Positions 10,079 through 20,383 of a DNA stretch of 64,000 nt are shown piece by piece. Within the stretch, counting starts at the first letter, position 1; each line of letters starts with the position of its first letter. The stretch lies in the NCBI GenBank assembly GCA_029212785.1, contig JARGOG010000005.1:9179-73178 (forward strand). The letters are read 5' to 3'. The notes beneath the pieces were generated by a model. That model made no database searches. It was not told where the DNA came from and worked only from the letters and a program-made list of their open reading frames with translations. The DNA comes from Thalassobaculaceae bacterium (lineage in GTDB: Bacteria > Pseudomonadota > Alphaproteobacteria > Thalassobaculales > Thalassobaculaceae). The position numbers and the translations under genes were made by a program.

Positions 10079-12157
10079 TCAGTCGCCCTCGCGCCGCCAA
10101 GCCAGAACGAGCATTCCCAGCATCAGAGTCAATGCCAGCGCGGCCGGCAGGGCCGGAAGCAGGGAGACGCCGGCAACCACGTAGTCGCCGTTCTCGCGCA
10201 GGCCGATCCAGCCCCGACCGGTTGCCGTCCGACCCGGCGCCACCCGGCGCATCGAGGGGACGGCGGTATCCGACAGCCAGGTGACGGATCCGCCCGTCGC
10301 GTCGGCGATCGGACCGAGACGGGCGTCCGTGGTCGCGACGTCGGTCAGTTCCACCGGGTTCAGCGCGCCGACCGCGACCAGGGTGTCCTGCTCGCCGTCG
10401 GTCAGCCGGTAGAGGCCCGGGCGGTCGACCTGAAGCTCGCCGCGCGCCCGCCCCGGCTGCGAGGCGGTGAGTTCGACCGTCACATCGTTCCCGTCGGGGC
10501 CGGTGACCCGGACCGGCGGGAAACTGTCGCCGAGCGTGCGGCGTTCGATCTCCACCACCCGGCCCCGCGCGGTCGCCCGGAGATCGTCCTCCTCCAGGTC
10601 CGGCTCCTCCATCAGCCAATGGGCGGTGCGTCGCAACACCTCGGCCTGCGGCCCGCCGCCCTCGAAGCCCCGGCTCCACAGCCAGATCTGGTCGGAGAGC
10701 AGGTGGGCGACCCGGCCCTCGCCGACCCGGTCGAGCACCAGCAGCGGTCGGCCGGCCACGCCGCTCATCACCGCATTGCCGCGCGTTCCCTGTCCGTCGA
10801 TCTGTCGGAACCAGCGTCCCCAGAGAGGATCCGTCAGCCCGTCGTGATTGGCCCCGGCAAGCGCGCTGGTGACCGGGTGTCGCTGTCCGATCTCGGTGAC
10901 GCGCGGTTTGAAGCCCTGCTCGATCACGCCGCCGGTCGGGGAGATCGGCAGCACGTCGCCAAGCGGCGTGCGCGCCAGGCTGAGCCGGCCGGCGAAGGTG
11001 GGACCCGATGCTTCCAGCAGGGCGCCGCCGTTGCGCACGTAGTCGGCGATGTTGCGCAGATAGAGCCGGGGCAGCACGCCCCGTCGGCGGTAGCGATCGA
11101 AAATGATCAGGTCGAATTCGGCGAGCTTGAGCTCGAACAGTTCGCGGAACGGGAAGGCGATCAGCGACAGCTCGCGGATCGGCGTGCCGTCCTGCTTCTC
11201 CGGCGGACGCAGGATGGTGAAATGGACGAGGTCGACCGATGGGTCCGACTTCAGGATGTCGCGCCAGGTCCGCTCGCCCGCGTGCGGCGCGCCGGATACC
11301 AGCAGCACGCGCAGGCGGTCGCGCACGCCGCCGATGCCGACGACCGCGCGGTTGTTCTCCAAGGTCAGCTCCGCCGGACCGGGCTCTACCGAGAGTTCGA
11401 CGACGGTCTGGCCCGCATGGTCGATCGGCAGCTCGATCTCATGCTCGGTATTGGCGGGGACCGGCACGTCCGGGCCGGGTTCGCCGTCGATCGACAGGCG
11501 CATGGCGACGGGCTCGCCGCGCGGTGTCGCTGGATCGATCACTTCCACGGTCAGGGTCACGGTTTTGCCGACCATGCCGAAACTCGGCGCCTGGGCGACG
11601 CGCAGGCGCCGGTCCTGCTCGTCGCGCTCTCCCGTCAGCAGGACATGCATCGGCGCGTCGATGAGGGCGGACAGACGGTCGGAATCGTGGACCTGGCCGT
11701 CGGTGACGGCGATGACGCCGGCGACCCGGCCCTGGGGCACGTCGCTCAGCGCCTCGCGGATGGCCGCACCCAGGCGGGTGCCTTCCGTTGCCTCGCCGAT
11801 GCCGCCGTCGCGGACCGTGACCCGCTTCACGCTGAGACCCTGGAGCCGGGCGAGCCGTTCCTCCAGCGCGGCAACGGTGGCATCCGTGCGGCTTTCTCGG
11901 TCGCCGATCGACTGGCTCGTCGTGCGGTCGATCGCGACGACGACGACATCCTCGCGCGGCTCGCGGCGTTCGGCGATCAGCGTCGGATTGGCGAGCGCGA
12001 GGGTCAGGATGGCGAGCGCGGCGGTGCGCCACAGGATACCGTTCGCACTGCGGAGCCAGCCGAGCGCGAGCACCAGCAGCGCCAGCACACCGAGCGCAAT
12101 CACCACGGCCCACGGCACCAGCGGCGCGAAGCTGACGGCGATCGAATCCGCGATCAT
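10079..12157 (-). CDS. Membrane protein with glutamine amidotransferase class I-like domain (Bat-operon partner)
   Basis: 692 aa, two N-terminal TM helices and one C-terminal, IFDRYRRRGVLPRLYLRNIADYVRNGGALLEASGP; tandem with BatA/DUF58/MoxR genes. Confidence 0.75.
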   Translation of the reverse strand: MIADSIAVSFAPLVPWAVVIALGVLALLVLALGWLRSANGILWRTAALAILTLALANPTLIAERREPREDVVVVAIDRTTSQSIGDRESRTDATVAALEERLARLQGLSVKRVTVRDGGIGEATEGTRLGAAIREALSDVPQGRVAGVIAVTDGQVHDSDRLSALIDAPMHVLLTGERDEQDRRLRVAQAPSFGMVGKTVTLTVEVIDPATPRGEPVAMRLSIDGEPGPDVPVPANTEHEIELPIDHAGQTVVELSVEPGPAELTLENNRAVVGIGGVRDRLRVLLVSGAPHAGERTWRDILKSDPSVDLVHFTILRPPEKQDGTPIRELSLIAFPFRELFELKLAEFDLIIFDRYRRRGVLPRLYLRNIADYVRNGGALLEASGPTFAGRLSLARTPLGDVLPISPTGGVIEQGFKPRVTEIGQRHPVTSALAGANHDGLTDPLWGRWFRQIDGQGTRGNAVMSGVAGRPLLVLDRVGEGRVAHLLSDQIWLWSRGFEGGGPQAEVLRRTAHWLMEEPDLEEDDLRATARGRVVEIERRTLGDSFPPVRVTGPDGNDVTVELTASQPGRARGELQVDRPGLYRLTDGEQDTLVAVGALNPVELTDVATTDARLGPIADATGGSVTWLSDTAVPSMRRVAPGRTATGRGWIGLRENGDYVVAGVSLLPALPAALALTLMLGMLVLAWRREGD

Positions 12158-12167
12158 GACCGCACCT

Positions 12168-14948
12168 TCATTGCCCCAGCCTTTCTAGGATGGACGGGAC
12201 ATGCACCTGATCCGCCTTGTAGTTGCCGGTCAGCGCATACATCACGAGGTTGATGCCGAAGCGGGTCGCCATTTCCCGCTGCAACTCGCCACCGGGGACG
12301 ACGGGAAAGCGCGGTCTGCCGGCGGCGTCCCGGGCCCAGGCGCCGGCCCAGTCATGGCTGCCGACCAGCACGGGCGAAACCTCGGTATCGGAGGAGCGTA
12401 CCCGCTCGTCCTCGAGCCAGACGGTGCCGCCGACATAGCGTCCCGGGAACTCGTCCAGCAGGTAGAACGCGCGGGTCAGGACGTGGTCGGGCGAGGCCGG
12501 GGCCAGCGGGGGGATGTCGAGCGCCTGGCTCAGTTGCACCAGTCGACGCAGTCCGGAGCCGCCGGCGGCTCCCGGCACGGCGACCTCGTACTGGTCGCGG
12601 GTGTCGAAGATGATGATGCCGCCATTGCGCATGTACTGGTTCACCCGGACCACCGCTTCGCCGGACAGTTCCGGCTGTTCGCGGGTGATCGGCCAGTAGA
12701 GCAGCGGGAAGAACGCCAACTCGTCGCGCTCGACATCGACGCCGAAGGGAGCCGCCGGTTCGACGGCGGTGCGTCGGGTCAGCTCGTCGCTGAGCCCGGT
12801 CAGTCCGTCATGGCTGATCCCGTCGATCCAGGTGTCGCCCGTCAGCACATAGCCGAGCCGCATCTCCGAGGCGGCGGCCAGGGCGAACGCCTCCGGGTCG
12901 CCCGGCTGCCTTTGCGGCTGCTGCGCCAGGCCGCTGCCCGGTGCCAGGACAAGGGACGCGAGCACAAGCACCGCAGCACCGCGCCCGGCCCCACCGACGA
13001 TCATCCGACCGGGCAGCAGGCCGCGAAGCGCCAGCCCGATCAGCGTGTCGAGAATGGCCAGCAGCAGGGCGACGGCGAGCATCCAACCCTGCAGTTCGGT
13101 ATCGCGGCCGGCTTCCAGCGCCTGCGTGACGGCACCGGTCGGGACACCGGCGACGAGGACCGCGTCGCCGAGCGAGGGGCCGAGGTTCAGCGCCTCGCGC
13201 GCGTTCTCGTCGCCGTAGAATCCGGGCGGATGGCGCGGCCCGATCGCCGGCATGCCAAGTTCGGCGCGTGTCGCCGCCGAGGGCAGCGCTTCGGTCCCGG
13301 TTACCGGCCCGCCGAGGGTGCCGAAACCGTCGAGCAGGGCATAGGGCGGCATCGCCCGTTCGCTGGTGCCGCCCACCCCCTGGCTCAACGCCACGATGCG
13401 TCGGAGCATGGCGACGAACAGACCCGACAGCGGCAGGTTGCTCCAATCTGCATTGGCGGTGGTGTGGACCAGGACGAGCCAGCCGTCGCCCCGGCGCTCC
13501 GCCGTCACCAAGGGCGTACCATCGACCAGTCGTGCCCAGGTCTTGTCGCCGAGATCGATCGACGGTTCGGCCAGGACCTGACGCGACACGGTGACGTCGT
13601 CCGGCACCGCGATCCCGGCGAAGGGGCTGGTGGAGTCGAAGGGGGCGAGTGGCTCGGGACGGGACCAGGACAGCGCGCCGCCAAGGGTGCGGTCGCCGCG
13701 GCGTACCCTGACCGGCAGCAGAGTGTCGCCGCCGCCATCCGCATCCGATGCCGCCAACCGCTCGCCGGCGAAACGCAGCACGACACCGCCATCCTGCAGG
13801 AAGGTCTCCAGCTTCTGCCGCTGCTCGAAGGTGATGCCGCCGGCATCGGCCAGCACGACCACCGCCAGATCCCGCTCCAGCAGATCGTCGATCGTGCCCC
13901 GCCGGACCTCGGTGAACGGGTCCAAGGCGCGGTCGAGGTAATAGAGTTCGTCCAGCAGCGGCTGCGAGCCTTCGAAGTCGCGGGCGGAGACGAGGCCGAC
14001 CGGACGGCGCTTGTACCGCTCATCCATCAGGAATACCGAAGCGGCGGTGTCCTCCTCCTCGACTTCCAGACGGGCGACGTCGTTGCGCAGTTCGGTCGGC
14101 AGGTCGATCTCGACGGTCAGTCGGTCGCTGTCGGCCTCGAAGGCGGCGGTCTGACGGGTCAGGACCCGACCATCCTCGGCGATGGCGCGCACGGCGACGG
14201 GGCGGTCGCCGACCGTCGTGCCGCGGCGCAGCTCCGCCGTGAGGGTGAGGGCCGCCGGGTCCGGATCGTTGATCCAGACCGGGCCGCCGCCCGTGCCGTC
14301 GATCACCACCACCGGGCCGATCGAGGCCAGCCGGTCGCCGAAGGCGTCGGAATCGGCGGCGGCGATCGACTCGCGCAGCCACACGACGGTCGTGGTCGCA
14401 TCGAGACCCGCGCCGTCGATCAGTTCGGCCACCGCGTCGAGGTCCCGGCCCCAGGGCTTGGGCTGCAGGGCGCCGATTGTCGAGCGCAGGGCCGAGGGCG
14501 GCGACAGGTCCACGTCGCGGCGCTGACCCGGCATCGGATCGGCGGTGGTCACCAGGGCGACGGGCCGGTTCTCACGCTCCGCCTGATCGAGGATGCGCAG
14601 CACCCGGTCGCGCCTTGCCTCGAAGTCGCGGGCCGCCGACCAGCCGTCATCGACCACCAGCAGGATCGGTCCACCCGGCGGGATCGCCGTGCCCGACGGG
14701 ATCAGCGGCCGGGCGATCGCCAGGATCACCAGCGTGGCGATCAGCAACCGCAGCAGCAGCAGCCACCAGGGCGTGGAGTGGGGCGTGTCCTCCTCCGGTC
14801 GCAGCCCTTCGAGCAAACGGATGGCGGGGAAGCTGATGCGTTGGGGGGCCGGCGGGATGACCCGAAGCAGCCACCACAGCACCGGCAGGACCGCCAGGGC
14901 AGCCAGCGCCCAGGGAACCGCGAAGACGAGGGGGCCGAGGGTCAGCAT
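12168..14948 (-). CDS. BatA N-terminal / DUF4159 domain membrane protein
   Basis: 926 aa; N-terminal PWALAALAVLPVLWWLLRVIPPAPQRISFPAIRLL (BatA_N-like) and C-terminal LLYWPITREQPELS...YMRNGGIIIFDTRD (DUF4159-like). Confidence 0.82.
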   Translation of the reverse strand: MLTLGPLVFAVPWALAALAVLPVLWWLLRVIPPAPQRISFPAIRLLEGLRPEEDTPHSTPWWLLLLRLLIATLVILAIARPLIPSGTAIPPGGPILLVVDDGWSAARDFEARRDRVLRILDQAERENRPVALVTTADPMPGQRRDVDLSPPSALRSTIGALQPKPWGRDLDAVAELIDGAGLDATTTVVWLRESIAAADSDAFGDRLASIGPVVVIDGTGGGPVWINDPDPAALTLTAELRRGTTVGDRPVAVRAIAEDGRVLTRQTAAFEADSDRLTVEIDLPTELRNDVARLEVEEEDTAASVFLMDERYKRRPVGLVSARDFEGSQPLLDELYYLDRALDPFTEVRRGTIDDLLERDLAVVVLADAGGITFEQRQKLETFLQDGGVVLRFAGERLAASDADGGGDTLLPVRVRRGDRTLGGALSWSRPEPLAPFDSTSPFAGIAVPDDVTVSRQVLAEPSIDLGDKTWARLVDGTPLVTAERRGDGWLVLVHTTANADWSNLPLSGLFVAMLRRIVALSQGVGGTSERAMPPYALLDGFGTLGGPVTGTEALPSAATRAELGMPAIGPRHPPGFYGDENAREALNLGPSLGDAVLVAGVPTGAVTQALEAGRDTELQGWMLAVALLLAILDTLIGLALRGLLPGRMIVGGAGRGAAVLVLASLVLAPGSGLAQQPQRQPGDPEAFALAAASEMRLGYVLTGDTWIDGISHDGLTGLSDELTRRTAVEPAAPFGVDVERDELAFFPLLYWPITREQPELSGEAVVRVNQYMRNGGIIIFDTRDQYEVAVPGAAGGSGLRRLVQLSQALDIPPLAPASPDHVLTRAFYLLDEFPGRYVGGTVWLEDERVRSSDTEVSPVLVGSHDWAGAWARDAAGRPRFPVVPGGELQREMATRFGINLVMYALTGNYKADQVHVPSILERLGQ

Positions 14949-14960
14949 CGTCGCGCGCCC

Positions 14961-15818
14961 CTAATCCGGCCGCTGACCGATGACGGCATAGAGGGCGAGC
15001 AACGCCGCCTCGGCCGGTCGGTCCGTGGTGTGATGGGCGAAGGTCCAGCCCGACCGCCGGGCGATCTCGGCCAGCCCGGCGCGATGGGCGGCGAAACGTC
15101 CGGCATAGTCATCGGCCACCCGCTCGGCCCGGCCGAGCAAGTGTGGCAGCTCCCGCTCCAGCCCCTCGAACCGGACACGGCCGCGGAACGGGAAACTCTC
15201 CTCGGCCGGATCGGTGACCTGCAGGATGTGACCGCGCACGCCTTCCGACGACCAGCGCCGCACCAGGGCGTCGATCTCGCTGAGCGGATCGAACAGATCG
15301 CCGATCAGCACCGCCGATCCGTGTCGGGGAAGCGGCTCGTAAACCGGCAGGGATCCGGCGGCATCCGCTGTCATCGACAGCAGGGCCGCCATCGGCTCCA
15401 GCGCCGTGCGGCCGGTCTTCGGCGGCAACTGCTCACCCAGCAGGCCGACCCGCTCTCCCGCCTCGATCAGCAGCACTGCCAGCGCCATGGTGAGCAGGGC
15501 CGCGCGCTCGCGCTTCTCCGGCAGGCGCCGGTCGGACCGCCAGCGCATGGAGGGCGACGGGTCGCGCCAGAGATGGATGGTCTGGGCGGTGGATTGCTCG
15601 CGTTCGCGCACGAAGGTGATCTGGCCCATGGCCGAGCGCCGCCAGTCGATGCTGCGCACGGCGTCGAACGGCTGGTAGGGCCGGAACTGCCAGAAATCGT
15701 CGCCGAGGCCGGCCCGACGGCGGCCATGCGCGCCCGGCGCCACGGTCTGTGCCACGCGCTGCGCCGCCACCAGAAGCGGCGGCAGGGTCGCAGCGAGATC
15801 CTGGGCCCGTTGGCGCAT
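14961..15818 (-). CDS. DUF58 domain-containing protein
   Basis: QFRPYQPFDAVRSIDWRRSA motif and position after MoxR. Confidence 0.88.
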   Translation of the reverse strand: MRQRAQDLAATLPPLLVAAQRVAQTVAPGAHGRRRAGLGDDFWQFRPYQPFDAVRSIDWRRSAMGQITFVREREQSTAQTIHLWRDPSPSMRWRSDRRLPEKRERAALLTMALAVLLIEAGERVGLLGEQLPPKTGRTALEPMAALLSMTADAAGSLPVYEPLPRHGSAVLIGDLFDPLSEIDALVRRWSSEGVRGHILQVTDPAEESFPFRGRVRFEGLERELPHLLGRAERVADDYAGRFAAHRAGLAEIARRSGWTFAHHTTDRPAEAALLALYAVIGQRPD

Positions 15819-15828
15819 CAGGCCTCCA

Positions 15829-16857
15829 TCACCGGTAGGGCGCGCAGAGCCGGTCGATCACCTGGTCGAGTGACACACCTTCCGCCCGGGCGGCGAAGTT
15901 CAGGGCCATGCGGTGCCGCAGCACCGGGTGGGCCAGCTCCAGCACGTCGTCGATCGATGGCGCCAGCCGACCGTCCAGCACGGCACGGGCACGGACCGCC
16001 AGCATCAGCGCCTGGCTGGCACGCGGGCCCGGCCCCCAGGAGACATGCCGGCGCACCTCGTCGATCTCGCTCATGTCCGGCCGTCCCGAGCGCACGATGC
16101 CGAGGATCGCCTCGACCAGCGTTTCGCCGACCGGCAGGTAGCGCAGTAGCTGCTGGGCCTGCAGCAAGGCGCCGGCGCTCAACACCTGCTTCGGCTTCGC
16201 TTCCTCGGCACCGGTGGTGGCGATCAGCATCGCCCGTTCGGCATCAATATCGGGATAACCGACACTAACTCGCAGCAGGAAACGGTCGAGCTGCGCCTCC
16301 GGCAGGGGGTAGGTCCCCTCCTGTTCCAGCGGATTCTGGGTGGCCAGCACGTGGAATGGCTTCGGCAAGGCATGGGTGTGGCCGGCAACCGAGATGCTGT
16401 GCTCCTGCATGGCCTGCAGCAACGCCGACTGGGTGCGCGGGCTGGCGCGGTTGATCTCGTCGGCCATCAGCAATTGGGCGAAGACCGGTCCCTGGACGAA
16501 GCGGAAACTGCGTCGGCCGTTGTCGTCCTCGTCCAGGATCTCGGAGCCCAGGATATCGGCCGGCATCAGATCCGGCGTGCATTGGATGCGCTTGTCGTCG
16601 AGGCCGAGGATGATGCCCAGGGTTTCGACCAGACGGGTCTTGGCGAGACCGGGAACGCCGATCAGCAAGGCATGGCCGCCCGCCAGCACGGTGATCAGGG
16701 TCTGATCGACCACATCCTGCTGACCGAAAATGGTTTTCGCCACGCCGCCACGCACCGTGGTGAGGGTGTCCGCGAGCGCCTCGATCTCCTTGATGAAGGC
16801 CGTGCCGTCTTTCGGGACACCGTTCGGTCGGGGGTCAAGGGTGGTGGTATCGCTCAT
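15829..16857 (-). CDS. MoxR family AAA+ ATPase
   Basis: IFGQQDVVDQTLITVLAGGHALLIGVPGLAKTRLVETL; DEINRASPRTQSALLQAMQE. Confidence 0.93.
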   Translation of the reverse strand: MSDTTTLDPRPNGVPKDGTAFIKEIEALADTLTTVRGGVAKTIFGQQDVVDQTLITVLAGGHALLIGVPGLAKTRLVETLGIILGLDDKRIQCTPDLMPADILGSEILDEDDNGRRSFRFVQGPVFAQLLMADEINRASPRTQSALLQAMQEHSISVAGHTHALPKPFHVLATQNPLEQEGTYPLPEAQLDRFLLRVSVGYPDIDAERAMLIATTGAEEAKPKQVLSAGALLQAQQLLRYLPVGETLVEAILGIVRSGRPDMSEIDEVRRHVSWGPGPRASQALMLAVRARAVLDGRLAPSIDDVLELAHPVLRHRMALNFAARAEGVSLDQVIDRLCAPYR

Positions 16858-16976
16858 CGCAGCTATATTTCCTTATTGGGGACGCGGCTTTGGACCGCCC
16901 TCCACCCGAGCCGGGCGACGCGGTCTCGAACGATCAACAACGAACGCGGCCGGGTCGATGCACGCATGAAGCGGAC

Positions 16977-17630
16977 ATGAGAGACATGGGGCAAGACAGC
17001 GTTCGGTCCATCCATGACATTGAGCGTAGCGTGACGGAGGCTGCGCACAAGGGGCCATCGGACGATCACAACGAATCGTGTAGCGGCGACGATGCCATCG
17101 GCACCACGGGCGCGCCGGACGCCACGGGCACGGCCGGGCCTGAGACGCCGCGCGAGTTCGGCCTGCGCATCGGGCGCGACGGGACCTGGTACTACCTCGG
17201 CTCGCCGATCCATCGCATGCCTCTCGTCAAACTGTTCTCCACCGTCCTGCGCCGCGAGGCGGACGGCCGGTTCTGGCTCGTCACGCCGGTGGAGCGGGGG
17301 ATCATCCATGTCGACGACGCGCCGTTCGTTGCCGTCGACGTGGATCTCGATCCGCAGGGCGCGGAGGCCGGTCCCGGCTCGACATTGAGTTTCCGGACCA
17401 ATCTTGGCGAAACCGTGGTCGCCGGACCGGCGCATCCGATTCGCCTCGCCACCGACCCCGAGACAGATGAACCGGCCCCGTATGTCCTGGTGCGCGACAG
17501 TCTTGAGGCGCTGATCAATCGGGCGACGTATTATCGCCTGGCCGAGATGGCGGTCGAGCGGGGGGACGGCTCGGGCGAACTCGGAGTATGGAGTAGCGGG
17601 GAGTTCTTTCCTCTGGGCAGGGCCGAGTGA
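16977..17630 (+). CDS. DUF1285 domain-containing protein
   Basis: FGLRIGRDGTWYYLGSPIHRMPLVKLFSTVLRREADGRFWLVTPVERG; upstream of NUDIX and CCA genes; start uncertain. Confidence 0.82.
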   Translation: MRDMGQDSVRSIHDIERSVTEAAHKGPSDDHNESCSGDDAIGTTGAPDATGTAGPETPREFGLRIGRDGTWYYLGSPIHRMPLVKLFSTVLRREADGRFWLVTPVERGIIHVDDAPFVAVDVDLDPQGAEAGPGSTLSFRTNLGETVVAGPAHPIRLATDPETDEPAPYVLVRDSLEALINRATYYRLAEMAVERGDGSGELGVWSSGEFFPLGRAE

Positions 17631-18301
17631 GCGACATCGCAGACCTAGACATTCCCGACAGTCACGACGCCTTTCGGCGGCGGTTCCTCAGTGCCGCCAA
17701 CGGCACGATGACCGACGGCCTGCCCCATGCGGTCTCTCCGGTCGTCCACTACCGTGGCGACCATGACCTGAATCCCGGCATGTCGGTGCCGGTGGATCCG
17801 CGCGAGGCGGCGGTGCTCGTCCCCATCGTCGAGCGCGACGGGCACCTCACGGTGCTCCTGACCCGCCGCTCCGACGACCTTCCCGTCCACAAGGGCCAGA
17901 TCAGCTTTCCGGGCGGTCGGGTCGAGGCGGACGACGCCGACCATATCGAGACGGCTCTGCGCGAGAGCGAGGAGGAGATCGGCCTCGACCGCGGCGCGGT
18001 CGAGGTGATCGGCCGGCTCGACACGTATGTCACCCGCACCGGCTATTCGGTCACCCCGGTGATCGGCTTCCTGCGTCCGCCGCTGGACCTCACCGCCTGC
18101 CCGATCGAGGTGGCGGAAATCTTCGAGGTGCCGCTTTCCTTCCTGCTCGACCGCGCCAATCAGGAGCGGCACAGCCGGGAATGGCAGGGCACCACCCGGC
18201 ACTTCTTCGTCCTGCCCTATGAGCACTACTACATCTGGGGAGCAACGGCGGGAATGCTGGTGAATCTGTCGGACGTCATGCACGCCGCCTCCGGCTACTG
18301 A
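17627..18301 (+). CDS. NUDIX hydrolase, CoA pyrophosphatase-like
   Basis: Nudix box GGRVEADDADHIETALRESEEEIGL; GTG start overlaps preceding stop by 4 nt. Confidence 0.9.
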   Translation: MSDIADLDIPDSHDAFRRRFLSAANGTMTDGLPHAVSPVVHYRGDHDLNPGMSVPVDPREAAVLVPIVERDGHLTVLLTRRSDDLPVHKGQISFPGGRVEADDADHIETALRESEEEIGLDRGAVEVIGRLDTYVTRTGYSVTPVIGFLRPPLDLTACPIEVAEIFEVPLSFLLDRANQERHSREWQGTTRHFFVLPYEHYYIWGATAGMLVNLSDVMHAASGY

Positions 18302-18312
18302 GCGACCGGGCG

Positions 18313-19536
18313 ATGCGGCCGGCCGAGACCATCGCCGTCACCGACTGGATGCGCCATCCGGCGGCCAAGGCCGTGCTGGCGGCATTGGCCGGGGGCGGGT
18401 ATCGGGGCCGCTTCGTCGGCGGTGCCGTGCGCAACCAGGTGCTCGGCCTGCCGGTCACCGATTTCGATATCGCCACCGACGCCGCGCCCGAACGCACCCT
18501 GGCGCTCTGCCGCGCGGCCGGACTGAAGTGCATCCCGACCGGCATCGAGCACGGAACGGTCACCGTGGTGGCGCAATCGGTGCCGGTCGAGGTCACTACC
18601 CTGCGTCGCGATGTCGAGACCGACGGGCGCCGTGCCGTGGTCGCCTTCACCGACGACTGGGCGGAGGATGCGGCGCGGCGCGATTTCACCCTGAACGCGC
18701 TCTATCTCGATGCCGACGGCACGCTCTACGACCCGACCGGATCGGGGATCGCCGATGCGCGGGCCCGGCGCGTCCGCTTCGTCGGCGATCCGGCGACCCG
18801 GATTCGCGAGGATGTGCTGCGGATCCTGCGCCTGTTCCGCTTCCATGCCGCCTACGGTCGGGGTCGGCTGGACCCGCCGGGCCTCGCCGCCTGTGCCGGG
18901 CAGGCGCCGTCCATGGCGCGGCTGTCGGGTGAGCGGATCTGGAAAGAACTGTCGCGGCTGCTGGTCGCCCCCGGCGCGGGTGAGGTGCTGGTCGCGATGG
19001 CCGAGGCCGGCATCGCCCGCCACCTGTGGGACGGTCCGGTCGATGCGGGACGGGCGGTCGCGTTGATCGCCTTGGAGCGGGGCCACGGGCTCGCTCCCGA
19101 CCCGCTGCGCCGGCTGGCGGCGCTGGTGGCCGAGCCCGACGGGGCGGAGGCGGTGGCCGAGCGACTGCGCCTGTCCAACGCCGAGGCCAAGCGTCTCTCG
19201 AAGGCCCTGGCCACGCCGGGTGAGGCGGCGGGCGATAACGCGCTGCGTCGGGCTGCTGTCTATCGGTTCGGCGGCACCGCCGTCGCCGACGCCCGTCTGT
19301 TGCGCGCGGCAAGGACCGCCGAGGACGTCGCCGCTGATCTGGCCGTGGCGCTGGCTTGGACACCGCCCGACTTTCCGATCGGCGGCGGTGATGTGACCGC
19401 GCTCGGCATTGCGCCCGGACCGCGTGTCGGAGAATTGCTGCGCCGGGTCGAGGAGTGGTGGATCATGGGGGACTTCGCCGCCGGTGCGGCCGCCTGTCGG
19501 GCGGAACTGCAGCGGATCGCGTCAGAGGGAGGATAA
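18313..19536 (+). CDS. CCA tRNA nucleotidyltransferase / poly(A) polymerase family
   Basis: GRFVGGAVRNQVLGLPVTDFDIATDA; DFTLNALYLDADGTLYDPTGSG. Confidence 0.92.
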   Translation: MRPAETIAVTDWMRHPAAKAVLAALAGGGYRGRFVGGAVRNQVLGLPVTDFDIATDAAPERTLALCRAAGLKCIPTGIEHGTVTVVAQSVPVEVTTLRRDVETDGRRAVVAFTDDWAEDAARRDFTLNALYLDADGTLYDPTGSGIADARARRVRFVGDPATRIREDVLRILRLFRFHAAYGRGRLDPPGLAACAGQAPSMARLSGERIWKELSRLLVAPGAGEVLVAMAEAGIARHLWDGPVDAGRAVALIALERGHGLAPDPLRRLAALVAEPDGAEAVAERLRLSNAEAKRLSKALATPGEAAGDNALRRAAVYRFGGTAVADARLLRAARTAEDVAADLAVALAWTPPDFPIGGGDVTALGIAPGPRVGELLRRVEEWWIMGDFAAGAAACRAELQRIASEGG

Positions 19537-19540
19537 GATA

Positions 19541-20302
19541 ATGACCAGCTCGTTTGCCGCCGCGATGATCGACGCGCGCAGCTCCAACGCCCGGATATCG
19601 CTGCCCCACGTCCTGCCGGCGGATCGCGCCGCCGCCTTCGCGACACAGGTCGAGACGCTGGACGGGATGGGGCTCGGCGTGGCCGGCTTCAAGGTCGGCG
19701 CCCAGGGCCGGTCGGGCGAGCCGTCCGCGGCCCCTCTGGCCAGCGGCACGGTCTTCCGCGACCATACCCGCATCGTGTCGACCCGCACGCACCCGCTCTG
19801 GCTGGAGGCCGAGGTGGCGATGGTGGTGGGCCGGGACCTGCCCTGCGACCACGGCACGCCGGAAGAGGAGGTGCTGGCGGCGATGGAAGGGCTGGCCGCG
19901 GCGATCGAGATCGTCGAGCCGCGCATCCTGGAATGGCCGAACATCCCGCCGCTCGCCGCGATGGCCGATTTCCAGGCCAATGGCGGGGCGGTGATCTCCG
20001 CCGTCGGCTGTCCGGCGACGGGCGTCAATGTCGAGGACCTCACCGTCACCTTCGAGATGGGCGCGGTGCATGTCGAGGTGCAGGGCAAGAACTATCCGGG
20101 TCAGGACATGAACCGGCTGCCAACCTGGCTGGTCAACCATATGGCCGGGTGGGGACCGGAGATGGCGGCGCGCGGCCTGAAGAAGGGCGACGTGATCATC
20201 ACCGGCTCCTGGGTCGGCGTGATTCCGGCCGAGGCGGGCGAAACCGCCACCGTCACCGTGCCCGGCATCGGCTCGGTCAGCGTGGAGATCGCCGCGGAGT
20301 AG
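19541..20302 (+). CDS. 2-keto-4-pentenoate hydratase / fumarylacetoacetate hydrolase-like protein
   Basis: VAGFKVGAQ...EAEVAMVVGRDLP...AIEIVEPRI...ADFQANGGAVI; KKGDVIITGSWVG. Confidence 0.82.
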   Translation: MTSSFAAAMIDARSSNARISLPHVLPADRAAAFATQVETLDGMGLGVAGFKVGAQGRSGEPSAAPLASGTVFRDHTRIVSTRTHPLWLEAEVAMVVGRDLPCDHGTPEEEVLAAMEGLAAAIEIVEPRILEWPNIPPLAAMADFQANGGAVISAVGCPATGVNVEDLTVTFEMGAVHVEVQGKNYPGQDMNRLPTWLVNHMAGWGPEMAARGLKKGDVIITGSWVGVIPAEAGETATVTVPGIGSVSVEIAAE

Positions 20303-20383
20303 GGCGGCGGCGGGGTTGCGCTACTTGCCCAATCGCCATCCCCAGGCGACTTCCTGGACCCGCGCCGCGCGATCCGGGACCCA

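Noticed and set aside
12201-16268. 1355-aa plus-strand ORF
   Set aside because: Antisense shadow of the DUF4159/DUF58/MoxR genes in GC-rich DNA; low-complexity R/G/Q/H composition and no family motifs, while the minus-strand proteins are recognisable.
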